From Bosea sp. PAMC 26642 (GTDB lineage: Bacteria > Pseudomonadota > Alphaproteobacteria > Rhizobiales > Beijerinckiaceae): a stretch of DNA of 64,000 nucleotides. The notes under the pieces are model-generated. The model did not search any database, had not been told where the DNA came from, and was given only the letters and a program-made list of their open reading frames with translations. This document shows positions 35,186 to 44,344 of the stretch, in pieces. The DNA is taken from the NCBI RefSeq assembly GCF_001562255.1, contig NZ_CP014301.1:3100001-3164000 (forward strand), given 5' to 3'. Position 1 is the stretch's first letter; each line of letters starts with the position of its first letter. Made by a program: the position numbers and the translations under genes.

Positions 35186-36435
35186 GCGGTCAGTGCGCTT
35201 CTGACGTCCTGAAGACAAAACACTTCGGAAGATGACGCCATCTGTGCTGCGGACACTCCGGCCGCCTGCCCGGTCGCGAATGCCGTGCCCATGACTCGGA
35301 TCGAGCCGAAGGCTTTGCTGTCAGCCCCGATCAGGCGACCGGCTACCAGTAGGTTGGCGATGCCGGCCACGCGCAGCGCGTCCAGAGCTATCCCGAAGAA
35401 GCCCTTGCCGCCGACATGGATATATTCCTGCACGCCCGGAGAATGGTGGATTTCCATCGGCCAGCCACCGAGCGCGACCGTGTCGTCGGGAACGCTGCCC
35501 GCCACGATCTCTTCGGCAGCGACGCGGCCTACGGTTGTCGGCCTGCGGGATTCCCTGATCCCGATCTGCGGGCCGGTCGAGGCGACATAGGCGTTCCGGA
35601 ACGGGCCGCCTACGTGCCGAAGCGCCGACACCAGATGCCAAGACGCTTCGCGCGCCGCGATCTCGCTCTGTCCGATCCCGACCGCATCCGTGGGGTCGGT
35701 CTCGAAATCCAGCGCCATCCACCAGACCTCCGTACTTCCGGGAATGTCCAGCACGACACCGCCATTGTCGCGGGCCCGGATCAGCGGATCCTGTGCGTTG
35801 TAGAAGCCGCACGCCGTCCGAAACGCATCGCGGGACGTCTGCCAGTCTCGATCGACCCCGCCGACCCTGACGGGCAGGGAAGCCGGCTGCATTCTCAGAA
35901 TAGCGCCGCGTCGCGAAGGTCCGGCAAGATGCCAGAGATTGCCTTCTCCGGATGCGTCGATGAAAGCCTTGGCCTCGATGCGCGCCACTCCAAAGTCGCC
36001 TCCGACCGCGATCGATTCGATCCTGCCGCCGGCGACGGCGACATCGCAAAGCGAGGCGCGATAGAGGATCTGGATGCCATGCCGGGCTGCCGCGCGGTCG
36101 ATGGCAATCTTGAGGGCTTCCGGATTCAGCGGAATGATCCAGTTGCCTGTCGACTTGATGCGGCGAGGACTTACGTCCACGCCAAGTCTCTCGAGCGCAT
36201 TCAGAACGTCGAGGGCGGCGCCCCCCACCACCGGCGTGGCCTCCTGAGTGTTTGCGAACAAGCCGCAATAGGCGAGCACGGACGATGTCGTAGCGGCCCC
36301 GCCGGCGAAGCCATAGCGCTCGATCAGGATCGTCCGCGCGCCGACATTCGATGCTCCGATGGCGGCAGCAATGCCCGCCGAGCCGGCGCCGACGATGGCC
36401 ACGTCGCATTCAAATAAGGATGTCGCCACGCTCAT
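35161..36435 (-). CDS. FAD-dependent oxidoreductase (FAD_oxidored family)
   Basis: A 424-residue flavoprotein. The dinucleotide-binding motif VAIVGAGSAGIAAAIGASNV at about residues 13-32 is followed by YGFAGGAATTSSVLAYCGLF, typical of the FAD-dependent PF12831 group. FIDASGEGNLWHLAG and VAGRLIGADSKAFGSIRVMG follow the family plan. Its substrate is unknown. I chose the start at 36435 because the family begins just before the Rossmann motif; upstream codons add a proline-rich stretch. It is divergent from the amino-acid transporter genes and convergent with LysR, and may act in the same pathway as the TrpE/AroE paralogues. Confidence 0.82.
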   Translation of the reverse strand: MSVATSLFECDVAIVGAGSAGIAAAIGASNVGARTILIERYGFAGGAATTSSVLAYCGLFANTQEATPVVGGAALDVLNALERLGVDVSPRRIKSTGNWIIPLNPEALKIAIDRAAARHGIQILYRASLCDVAVAGGRIESIAVGGDFGVARIEAKAFIDASGEGNLWHLAGPSRRGAILRMQPASLPVRVGGVDRDWQTSRDAFRTACGFYNAQDPLIRARDNGGVVLDIPGSTEVWWMALDFETDPTDAVGIGQSEIAAREASWHLVSALRHVGGPFRNAYVASTGPQIGIRESRRPTTVGRVAAEEIVAGSVPDDTVALGGWPMEIHHSPGVQEYIHVGGKGFFGIALDALRVAGIANLLVAGRLIGADSKAFGSIRVMGTAFATGQAAGVSAAQMASSSEVFCLQDVRSALTAQGAILLG

Positions 36436-36745
36436 CTTAACCCCTGTATTCGCCTTCAGTCTCGCGGGGCGATACGGAGGCGCTCGGGGCGCAATGTGCA
36501 CCGCGGCCGGCTGGCCAGCGAATTCCAATACGGTGCTGGCCGTTGTCATCAGGCTATAGCTATCGCGATCCGGTCATGAAGCGTCTCTGAGCAACTGCCA
36601 GGCCGAACGAACTGCCCGTTCCTTCATGTTCTCATGACATATCGGCTGGAGGTTTTCGATCGTGACGGGCACGGTCGGAAGTGCTCTGGTACGGGATCAG
36701 GCACGCCGAAGGCACCTCGTGCCTTCAGAAGAGGGGATAGTTGTC

Positions 36746-37774
36746 ATGCGTCATGGTCTTTTCGCAGCCGTCATCGGAACGCTGGTTTCATGGAATTGTA
36801 GCGCCCAGGCGCAGACGACACTTGCGGCCGTCAAGGCTCGGGGCGAACTTTTGTGCGGCGTCGGCGAGAATTTCGCCGGCTTCTTTTCACCGGACGCCGC
36901 GGGCAAATACACTGGGTTCGATGTCGATTTTTGCCATGCCGTTGCCGCCGCCGCCCTGGGCGATGCTCAGAAGGTCAAGTTCCTCCCTGCAACGCCCTCC
37001 GCGCGCTTCCCGCAATTGCAATCGGGTCAGGTCGATATTCTCTCTCGCGCCGTCACCGACACCTTCTCGCGCGACGCCAGCCTCGGGCTCGATTTTCCGA
37101 TCTTCACCTTTTATGACGGCCACGCGCTGATGGTGGCGAAATCGCTTGGCGCTAAATCCGCGAAGGATCTCGACGGTGCGAACGTCTGCACGCAGACTGG
37201 CCTGTCGACCGAAGTAATCGTTGCCGACTATTTCAAGTCAAACAAGATGACCTACAAGCCCGTGGTCTTCGATGCGCGAGACCAGGCCCTCGCCGCCTTT
37301 GAGAAGGGGCGTTGTGACGTGTTCTCTTCCGATCGTTCGACCCTGTTCGCTTACCGGGCGGCGCTTTCGAATCCCGATGGTTTCGTCGTCCTCGAAGAGT
37401 CGATCTCCAAGTCCCTGAACGGCCCGACCGTGCGTCACGGCGATAACAACTGGGCCGATATTGTGCGCTGGACGGGTTATGTCCTGATCGCCGCCGAGGA
37501 ATTCGGCGTCACCTCGAAGAACGTCGATGCGATGAAGGCCGATCCCAATGCGCCGGCCGAAGTCCGCCGCATGCTGGGTGCCGAGGGAGGCTTCGGCCAG
37601 ATGCTCGGCTTGTCCGACGACTGGGGCTATCGGATCATTAAGACCCTCGGGAACTACGGAGAAATCTACGACCGCCATATCGGCTCCGGCGGCAAGTTCA
37701 GCATTCCTCGCGAGAAGACCTTGAATGCTCTCTGGAAAAACGGTGGCGCTCTAATCGCGCCTTCCTTCCAGTAA
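36746..37774 (+). CDS. aapJ: Amino-acid ABC transporter binding protein (AapJ/BztA-like)
   Basis: A 342-residue periplasmic binding protein. A signal peptide at about residues 1-24 ends near CSAQAQT. The mature protein has LAAVKARGELLCGVGENFAGF, FDVDFCHAVAAAALGD, LSRAVTDTFSRDASLG, NVCTQTGLSTE and GGKFSIPREKTLNALWKNGG, all typical of the broad-range AapJ/BztA family for polar L-amino acids. The start at 36746 follows AGAGGGGATAG. It heads a three-gene transporter with two permeases. Confidence 0.85.
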   Translation: MRHGLFAAVIGTLVSWNCSAQAQTTLAAVKARGELLCGVGENFAGFFSPDAAGKYTGFDVDFCHAVAAAALGDAQKVKFLPATPSARFPQLQSGQVDILSRAVTDTFSRDASLGLDFPIFTFYDGHALMVAKSLGAKSAKDLDGANVCTQTGLSTEVIVADYFKSNKMTYKPVVFDARDQALAAFEKGRCDVFSSDRSTLFAYRAALSNPDGFVVLEESISKSLNGPTVRHGDNNWADIVRWTGYVLIAAEEFGVTSKNVDAMKADPNAPAEVRRMLGAEGGFGQMLGLSDDWGYRIIKTLGNYGEIYDRHIGSGGKFSIPREKTLNALWKNGGALIAPSFQ

Positions 37775-37788
37775 CATCGCGATCGCTG

Positions 37789-38979
37789 GTGAACGATATG
37801 GAGGCGCGCCTCGAAGCCACGGCGCCGAGGACCAGCCGGCTGCGCGTTACGCGCTCGAACGGCGACCTGGTCGGCACGCTCGTCCAGATCGCGCTCATCT
37901 GCGGCCTGGCGTTCGGAAGTTGGTCCATCGTGTCGACGACGATGGGCAATCTCAGCGCCCGAGGGATCACGACGGGCTTCGCCTTCTTGTCGCGCCCGGC
38001 CGGTTTCGACGTCGCCTTCTCGCTCCTGCCCTTTAGTTCCGCCAGCCCGTTATGGATGGCATTGCTGGTTGGGATCACCAACACCCTCTTCCTCGCCGTC
38101 ACCGGAATGGTACTCGGGACGCTTCTTGCGCTAGTGGTCGTCTCGTTTCGCCTTTCGAAGAGCCCCTTGGCCGCCCATCTGGCTGCCGGCTATATCGGCC
38201 TGTTCCGCAACACGCCGATCCTTTTGCACCTGCTGTTCTGGTACTTCGCCGTTTTCTCGGCGATGCCTAACGCCCGCAACGGCTTCGTAGTCGACAATGC
38301 GGTGTTCTTGAACAATCGCGGTCTCTTCACGCCCTGGCCCGAACTCGCCTGGTGGGGATGGCTGGTCGCGTGCGCAGTCGGAACACTCCCAATCATCGCA
38401 TCGCGTAGGGTTCGCAGGCAGCGTCCGACTTCGGCTTTCGCACGCACGGATCTGGCTCTCGCCGCGGGCCTGATCCTCTTCATGGCCTTCGTTGTGAGCG
38501 CTGCTCCGCGGTGGGAGGTTCCGGTGCGCGCCGGGCTCGGCATGAGGGGGGGCGGCCTGGTCATCCCCGAGCTCATGGCCGTGATCGTCGCGATGTGCAC
38601 CTATTCCTCCGCCTTCATCGCCGAGCTTCTGCGCGGCGCTATCGAGGGCATCGACCGTGGCCAAACCGAAGCAGGTCAGGCACTTGGTTTGAATGAGCGA
38701 GCGATCTCCAGGCTGGTGATACTGCCCCAGGCGATCAAGGTGGTGATCCCGCCGCTCACCAATCAATACGTCAACATGGTCAAGCAGACTGCCATCGTCG
38801 CCGCGATCGCCTTTCCCGACCTAATGCTGATCATGGGCAAGACGGTTCTCACCCAGACCGGACAGGCGATCGAGTCGCTTATCATCGTGACGTCGGTCTA
38901 TCTCGTCATCAGCCTGGCGGCGGCGGGACTGATGCATCTCTATGCCGGCAGGCTGAAAGCGGCGGGGCAAGGCAGATGA
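37789..38979 (+). CDS. aapQ: Amino-acid ABC transporter permease (AapQ-like)
   Basis: A 396-residue inner-membrane permease. The HisM-type domain is split by an extra hydrophilic and hydrophobic region between SKSPLAAHLAAGYIGLFRNTP and the EAA loop RGAIEGIDRGQTEAGQALGL, as in AapQ/BztB. GTG at 37789 is the longest start; an ATG at 37798 is equally possible and neither has a strong ribosome-binding site. Its stop overlaps the next start (ATGA). Confidence 0.85.
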   Translation: MNDMEARLEATAPRTSRLRVTRSNGDLVGTLVQIALICGLAFGSWSIVSTTMGNLSARGITTGFAFLSRPAGFDVAFSLLPFSSASPLWMALLVGITNTLFLAVTGMVLGTLLALVVVSFRLSKSPLAAHLAAGYIGLFRNTPILLHLLFWYFAVFSAMPNARNGFVVDNAVFLNNRGLFTPWPELAWWGWLVACAVGTLPIIASRRVRRQRPTSAFARTDLALAAGLILFMAFVVSAAPRWEVPVRAGLGMRGGGLVIPELMAVIVAMCTYSSAFIAELLRGAIEGIDRGQTEAGQALGLNERAISRLVILPQAIKVVIPPLTNQYVNMVKQTAIVAAIAFPDLMLIMGKTVLTQTGQAIESLIIVTSVYLVISLAAAGLMHLYAGRLKAAGQGR

Positions 38980-40070
38980 CCGTTCAGCCTGGGCTGATGA
39001 ATGTGCACAGGCCGCCGTCACCAAATCCTATGGTGGATTTCGTTCGGCGCAGCTTTTCCGACGGCCCTACCAGCCTGGTCACGATCCTGGCTCTGGTGGT
39101 ACTGATCGGGGGCGGGATTCCGCTGCTGAACTGGGCATTGTTCAACGCCGATTTCGTCGGGAGCGCTCCCGCCGATTGTCGGCGCGTGGGGGCCTGCTGG
39201 GTCTTCATTTCTCAGAAGGCCGGGCAGCTCTTCTACGGCTTCTATCCGCAAGAGCTGCGATGGCAAGTCAATGCCTCGATGGTCGTCACCGCGCTCGGAC
39301 TCATCGGTGCCTTCGCCGCAGCTCAACGTTATCAGATCGCGCTGGCTGGTGCCATCTACGCCCTCTCGGTCAGCATGAGCTTTACAGTCTTCGGTGGTCG
39401 GCTTCCGGGCATGACCGCCGTGCCTGTCGAGAAGTGGGGCGGCCTCACCCTCACGCTGTTACTGTTCGGAATTGGCGTGGGCGTCTCTTTTCTGTTCGGG
39501 GGCCTGCTCGCCATGGGGCGCAGGTCCGATAAGCCGCTGATCCGTTCTATCGCTTCCGTCTATGTCGAGTTCATGCGTGGCGTGCCGTTGATCGCGATCC
39601 TCTTCGTGGCCGTGATCCTTCTACCTCTATTCCTGCCCTCTGGCGCTGACGCCAATCTGTTCCTCCGGATCGTAGTCGGGATCTGCCTCTACACTTCGTC
39701 CTACATGGCCGAAGCCATTCGCGCCGGCCTAGATGCGGTTCCGACCGGCAGTCGGGAGGCGGCCTACGCTCTGGGACTGTCGCGCTGGAACACGCAGAAG
39801 CTCGTCGTGTTCCCTCAGGCGCTGACGATTTCGCTTCCCGGACTGATCAACACGATGGTCGCGCTGGCGAAGGACACCTCGCTCGTGATCATCGTTGGCG
39901 TCCACGACCTGCTGGGATCGACGCAGCTCGCCATTGGTGACGTTTCGTGGGGAAATGTCCTCTGGGAAGGATATTTCTTCGCTGGCACAGTCTATTTTCT
40001 GATGTGCTACGTGCTGAATTTCATTGGCCGGCGGCTTGAGATAAGGGCGCGCCGCACGACCGCGCGATAA
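38976..40070 (+). CDS. aapM: Amino-acid ABC transporter permease (AapM-like)
   Basis: A 364-residue permease of the AapM/BztC type with several N-terminal helices and a C-terminal HisM domain (SVYVEFMRGVPLIAILFVAV; EAIRAGLDAVPTGSREAAYALGL; VALAKDTSLVIIVGVHDLLG). In known operons an AapP ATPase gene follows. Here the next 197 bases are empty and an opposing LysR gene comes next, so the ATPase must come from elsewhere or the system is incomplete. Confidence 0.85.
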   Translation: MTVQPGLMNVHRPPSPNPMVDFVRRSFSDGPTSLVTILALVVLIGGGIPLLNWALFNADFVGSAPADCRRVGACWVFISQKAGQLFYGFYPQELRWQVNASMVVTALGLIGAFAAAQRYQIALAGAIYALSVSMSFTVFGGRLPGMTAVPVEKWGGLTLTLLLFGIGVGVSFLFGGLLAMGRRSDKPLIRSIASVYVEFMRGVPLIAILFVAVILLPLFLPSGADANLFLRIVVGICLYTSSYMAEAIRAGLDAVPTGSREAAYALGLSRWNTQKLVVFPQALTISLPGLINTMVALAKDTSLVIIVGVHDLLGSTQLAIGDVSWGNVLWEGYFFAGTVYFLMCYVLNFIGRRLEIRARRTTAR

Positions 40071-40267
40071 ATTGCTTCGCGGGCGGCCAGAGTTTTGACG
40101 CGTTGCGCCACTTCCTGACATTGGGTCTTTGCCCGCAAGCAGACATACCGATGTCGATGATTTCAAGAACACCGCTCAACCGCGCACTTAAGAGAATAGA
40201 AGGGCCTCGGGCCTGAAAAGCACGGCCGCCGCTTCACCTACTACCGGTTTTGCGACCAACGAGGACC

Positions 40268-41200
40268 CTATCTTGGAACCCCAGCGATCAACAGGCGCGT
40301 CAGTCTGTCCCTCAGACGCGGCGCCGCCCAGTCCAGGAACGCCCGGATCTTGACGGGGATTTGCCCCTGGCTCGCATATACGAGCTGGACGGGTATCGGC
40401 TCCGGCGCGAACTCCTCGAGGAGAGGCACGAGCGCGCCCGATCGAAGCTCGTCGACGATCTGATAGGAAAGCACGCGGGCGATCCCGAGCCCGGCGACGG
40501 CCGCGTCGACTGCCGCTTCGATCGAGTTGACCGCAAGCCGCGGATACGGCTCGACCGACAGCAGCGGGTTGTCGCCCCGGTAGCGCCATTCCGGCGAAAC
40601 CGAGAAGCCGCGAAAGGTGATGCCGTCATGGTCCTTCAGATCGTCCGGTGAGACGGGTGTTCCCCGGCGCGCCAGGTAATCCGGGCTGGCGCAGATCAAC
40701 CGACGGACCTGCCCGACCCGTGTCGCCATCAGGCTGCTGTCCTCTAGATGGCCGAGCCGGATGCCGACATCGAGATGCTCCTCGATCAGGTTGACGTGCC
40801 GGTCGCTGAGCTGCAGGCGAAGATCGATCTTCGGGTATTCGGACAGGAACTTCACCGCGATTGGCAGGAGGTGGCGACGCCCGAAGACGACCGGCGCGGT
40901 CACGGCCAGCTCGCCGCGCGGCTCGCGGAACTCTCCCGCCGCGGCGCGTTCCGCCTCATCGACCTGCTCCAGGATGCGCTGGGATGCCGCGACATAGCCA
41001 CGACCGGCGTCCGTCAACTCAACCCGCCTGCTGGTTCGGACCAGCAGGCGCGTGCCCAGATGCTGTTCGAGGTCCTGGACCTTGCGGCTGACCGTCGCGA
41101 GCGGCGCACGCAGACGGCGCGCCCCGGCCGAGAGGCTGCCCTCCTGGACGACGGCGAGCAGCACGGACATGGCGTCCAGCCGATCCATGAAGCCTTTCAT
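40268..41200 (-). CDS. LysR-family transcriptional regulator
   Basis: A 310-residue LysR-type regulator with the N-terminal helix-turn-helix MDRLDAMSVLLAVVQEGSLS followed by AGARRLRAPLATVSRKVQDLE, and a standard co-inducer domain. It belongs to the group that often controls divergently transcribed oxidoreductase genes. Here it is divergent, with 106 bases between, from the metallo-hydrolase, pyridoxamine-oxidase-like and SDR genes. An alternative start at MDRLDAM (41188) fits the family equally well. Confidence 0.88.
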   Translation of the reverse strand: MKGFMDRLDAMSVLLAVVQEGSLSAGARRLRAPLATVSRKVQDLEQHLGTRLLVRTSRRVELTDAGRGYVAASQRILEQVDEAERAAAGEFREPRGELAVTAPVVFGRRHLLPIAVKFLSEYPKIDLRLQLSDRHVNLIEEHLDVGIRLGHLEDSSLMATRVGQVRRLICASPDYLARRGTPVSPDDLKDHDGITFRGFSVSPEWRYRGDNPLLSVEPYPRLAVNSIEAAVDAAVAGLGIARVLSYQIVDELRSGALVPLLEEFAPEPIPVQLVYASQGQIPVKIRAFLDWAAPRLRDRLTRLLIAGVPR

Positions 41201-41306
41201 AATACGGGAGGAAACGTTCCGATTTCTCAGGATACTCCAGCAAATTAGGAACGTCTAGATTCTTGCTTAGCCGAACACTTCCAGTCCTTTTCAGCAGGAG
41301 CCACCG

Positions 41307-42277
41307 ATGACCGATCTGTCCCGACGCGCCTTTGCCTTCTCCCTTCCCGCACTCTCGCTTGCAGCCGGTGTGGCCGTGCCCGTCGGGGGCGCTTTTGCCC
41401 GTCAGGCCTCTGTCGACAGCAAGGCGGCCATGCCTCTCGCCCAGATCAAGCTTGGTCGCTTCACGGTGACTGCGCTTGCGGACGGGTTCGCGGATATGCC
41501 CTTCGCCTTTTTCACAGGCCGCACGCCGCGAGAGATCGAGCAGGCGGCTAATGCGCAGTTCGCCGCCAAGCCCGGCGGCATCCGGCTGTCTTCAACCAGT
41601 ACCTGATCGAGGACGGCGAGCGCCGGATTCTCGTCGATACCGGGCCTGCCGGGGCATTCGGCAAGACCGGCGACCTGCCCTCGGCGCTGCAGTCGATTGG
41701 CATCACACGCGACATGATCGACGCCGTCATCGTCACGCATATGCATGTCGACCATCTTGGCGGCCTGGTGGCGGGAGGCAGGCGCAATTTCGCGAAAGCC
41801 GAGATCTACGTCGACCGTCGCGATGTCGCGTACTGGACTGACCCCGCCAAGCGCTCGGCCGCGCCGGATTTCCTGAAGAGCAGCTTTGACGCCTCGGCCG
41901 ATCTGGTGCGCCTCTACCCGAAATTGCAGGCGATCGATGGCGAGCGTGAGATCGTGCGCGGGGTCTCGATCATCGACCTTACGGGGCATACGCCCGGTCA
42001 TATCGGGGTGCGCGTCGAGGACGGCGGCAAAAGCCTGCTGATGGTTTCGGACATGCTCTTCCATCCCTCTCTCCATCCGGTCTCAGCCGATATCGGCTTC
42101 GTCTTCGAACAGGACCCCAGTGCTGCGCGGGCGACGAGGGCGCGCTTCTTCCCGCGCGCAGCGGAGGAGAAAGCCCTGATCGCAGCGACGCATATGCCGT
42201 TTCCCGGCCTCGGCCACATCGTCTCCGACGGCGGGCAGATGCGCTGGCTAGCCGCCGAATGGGCGCATCAGGGCTGA
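41307..42277 (+). pseudogene. Frameshifted Tat-exported metallo-beta-lactamase-fold hydrolase
   Basis: The first frame (41307-41606) encodes a Tat signal (LSRRAFAFSLPALSLAAG) and the start of a metallo-hydrolase up to GGIRL. The rest continues in another frame from FNQYLIEDGERRILVDTGPAG at 41591 onward, with the zinc motif THMHVDHLGG, TGHTPGHIG and a normal C-terminus. Only two bases (41589-41590) separate the matching codons, so one base appears to be missing. It is either a recent inactivating deletion or a sequencing error, because everything else is intact. It leads a likely three-gene operon controlled by the divergent LysR. Confidence 0.8.
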
Positions 42278-42360
42278 ACCTCCCGATCGCCGTTGGTTTC
42301 GAAGGACATGCTTTCTCGGGCCGGTGGTGCCGCCGGTCTACCCCTTCTCAGGAGGCCGTT

Positions 42361-43002
42361 ATGCTGCACAAATATCTGGAGATCGCCTCGACCCCAGCTG
42401 TGAAGGCCGCGCGCCGGCACTTTGGAAGCGCTGCCCAATACGCCCGGATCGATGGCACGCTCGATCCGCAAGGCGCGCCTCGCAACGACCGGATCGGGCC
42501 CGACGAGGCGGACTTCATCACGGCGCGAGACGGATTCTATCTCGCCTCGGTCTCGGAAACGGGATGGCCCTATGTCCAGTTCCGCGGGGGGCCTGCAGGC
42601 TTCCTGAGGGTCCTCGACGAGACCACGCTTGGCTTCGCTGACTTCCGCGGCAACCGACAATACGTCACCACCGGCAATGTTGCCGGCAACGACCGTGTCT
42701 CACTGTTCCTGATGGACTATGCGCATCGGCGGCGGCTGAAAATCTTTGGCCGCATGCGGCTCGTCGATGCGAATGATGATCCGGATCTTGCAGCCCGCCT
42801 GGGCCTTGCCGACTACCCGGCAACTGTCGAGCGAGCCGTCTCGATCTCGGTCGAAGCCTTCGACTGGAACTGCCCGCAGCACATCACGCCGCGTTTCACC
42901 GAAGCCGAGATCGCCGCGATGCTGGAACCGGTCAAGGCCAGGATGGCGGCGCTCGAAGCCGAGAATGCCCGCCTGCGAACCGCGACTGGCGTCGCAGGCT
43001 GA
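42361..43002 (+). CDS. Pyridoxamine 5'-phosphate oxidase-like flavoprotein
   Basis: A 213-residue protein of the split-barrel FMN-binding family (ARDGFYLASVSETGWPYVQFRGGPAG; LGFADFRGNRQYVTTGNV; DYAHRRRLKIFGRMRLV). It ends in a short heptad-like helix (AAMLEPVKARMAALEAENARL) that may be a coiled coil. A strong ribosome-binding site AGGAGG is 7 bases before the ATG at 42361. It is likely a flavin-dependent reductase or oxidase; the exact substrate cannot be told. It lies between the broken hydrolase gene and an SDR gene. Confidence 0.85.
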   Translation: MLHKYLEIASTPAVKAARRHFGSAAQYARIDGTLDPQGAPRNDRIGPDEADFITARDGFYLASVSETGWPYVQFRGGPAGFLRVLDETTLGFADFRGNRQYVTTGNVAGNDRVSLFLMDYAHRRRLKIFGRMRLVDANDDPDLAARLGLADYPATVERAVSISVEAFDWNCPQHITPRFTEAEIAAMLEPVKARMAALEAENARLRTATGVAG

Positions 43003-43032
43003 ACCTCAATTCCTTGACCGAAGGTCGCCATC

Positions 43033-43962
43033 ATGGATCTCATCACCACCCCGTTCGGCTTTCAGACAACCGCAAGTGATGTCGTCGCGGGCGTCGATCT
43101 GACCGGCAAGCGCGCCATCGTCACGGGCGGCGCTTCCGGCATCGGCATCGAGACAGCGCGCGCGCTTGCAAGCGTGGGCGCAGAGGTCACGCTTGCAGTC
43201 CGCCGTCCACAAGACAGCGAGCTCATCGCCGAGGAGATCCGGCAGTCGACGCAAAACCGGCGGGTCCATGTCGCTCCGCTCGACCTTGTCGATCCGCTGT
43301 CGATCCAGGCGTTCATCGCGGCTTGGCAAGGACCGCTCGACATTCTCGTCAACAATGCCGGGATCATGGCGCTCCCAGAACTCGAACGCACACCACAGGG
43401 ATGGGAGATGCAGTTCGCCACGAATTTCCTGGGGCATTTCGCGCTGACCCTAGGACTGCATCCGGCGATGCGCGCCGCAGGTCACGCGCGCATCGTATCG
43501 CTCAGTTCCAGCGCCAACATGTTCGCACCCGTCATCTTCGACGATCTACACTTCGATTTTATGCCTTATGCGCCATTCGTGGCCTATGGACAGGCCAAGA
43601 CGGCATGCGTGCTCCTTGCCGTCGAAGCGACGCGTCGATGGAGAGAGGACGGTATCCTCGCCAACGCCCTCAACCCCGGCGCCATCGCGACCAATCTGCA
43701 AAAGCACACCGGCGGACTCAGGACGCCGCCCGCTTTACAGAAGACGCCCCAGCAGGGCGCTTCGACGTCCGTCCTGCTGGCGGCATCGCCCCTGCTCCAG
43801 GGCGTCGGTGGGCGCTACTTCGAAGACTGCAACGAGGCTCCCGTCGTCTCGCGGCGGCCAACGGATTTCAGCGGCGGCGTTGCGCCTTACGCCATCGACG
43901 CAGCAAACGCGCGTCGGCTTTGGGATGTGGCGACAGCTCTGATTTCATCGAAGCCAGACTGA
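43033..43962 (+). CDS. Short-chain dehydrogenase/reductase
   Basis: A 309-residue SDR enzyme. The nucleotide motif TGGASGIG is at about residues 31-38, NNAG at about 109, the catalytic Ser in SLSSSANM, and Tyr-x-x-x-Lys in YGQAKT. Long C-terminus and general sequence resemble retinol-dehydrogenase-like SDRs common beside LysR genes. It starts 30 bases after the flavoprotein gene. The substrate is unknown. Confidence 0.9.
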   Translation: MDLITTPFGFQTTASDVVAGVDLTGKRAIVTGGASGIGIETARALASVGAEVTLAVRRPQDSELIAEEIRQSTQNRRVHVAPLDLVDPLSIQAFIAAWQGPLDILVNNAGIMALPELERTPQGWEMQFATNFLGHFALTLGLHPAMRAAGHARIVSLSSSANMFAPVIFDDLHFDFMPYAPFVAYGQAKTACVLLAVEATRRWREDGILANALNPGAIATNLQKHTGGLRTPPALQKTPQQGASTSVLLAASPLLQGVGGRYFEDCNEAPVVSRRPTDFSGGVAPYAIDAANARRLWDVATALISSKPD

Positions 43963-44344
43963 ATTCACGTCGGCAATCTGTGCAGCTCTCGGTTGATAAG
44001 AATGAGGGCAAATTTGACCATGCGACGACCTTCCGTGGGAAAAGCGTAACTATGGACCTCGATCCGAGTTTCATGCAGGGCCCATTGGAGAATGCGGCAA
44101 TTCCTGGTCCGCCTCAAGCCAGACGCTCAGGATTGAGCCTGACTTCCTCAACCGACAACCTGAGCGACTCCTGGCTGGCCGATGCCGTTCGGCTGCGACG
44201 CCTCTGCCGCGACACCAAGGCCGTGTGTGCTGGTCAGCCACGGCTTTTCACCGCGCCCTGGTAGGAAGCTGTTCTTGTTCATGGCGGCGGTGAACGTTGC
44301 CGCGAGCGATATCCCTGTGTGAGCGGATGGCTTAGGCTTGTCGC
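43963..44344. other. Intergenic region, no gene seen
   Basis: About 380 bases without a supportable gene. A segment around 44093-44120 resembles 46080-46107 (both contain CAATTCCTGG flanked by GCGG and a TCCGC-TCAA stretch), perhaps remnants of a small repeat. Confidence 0.35.
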
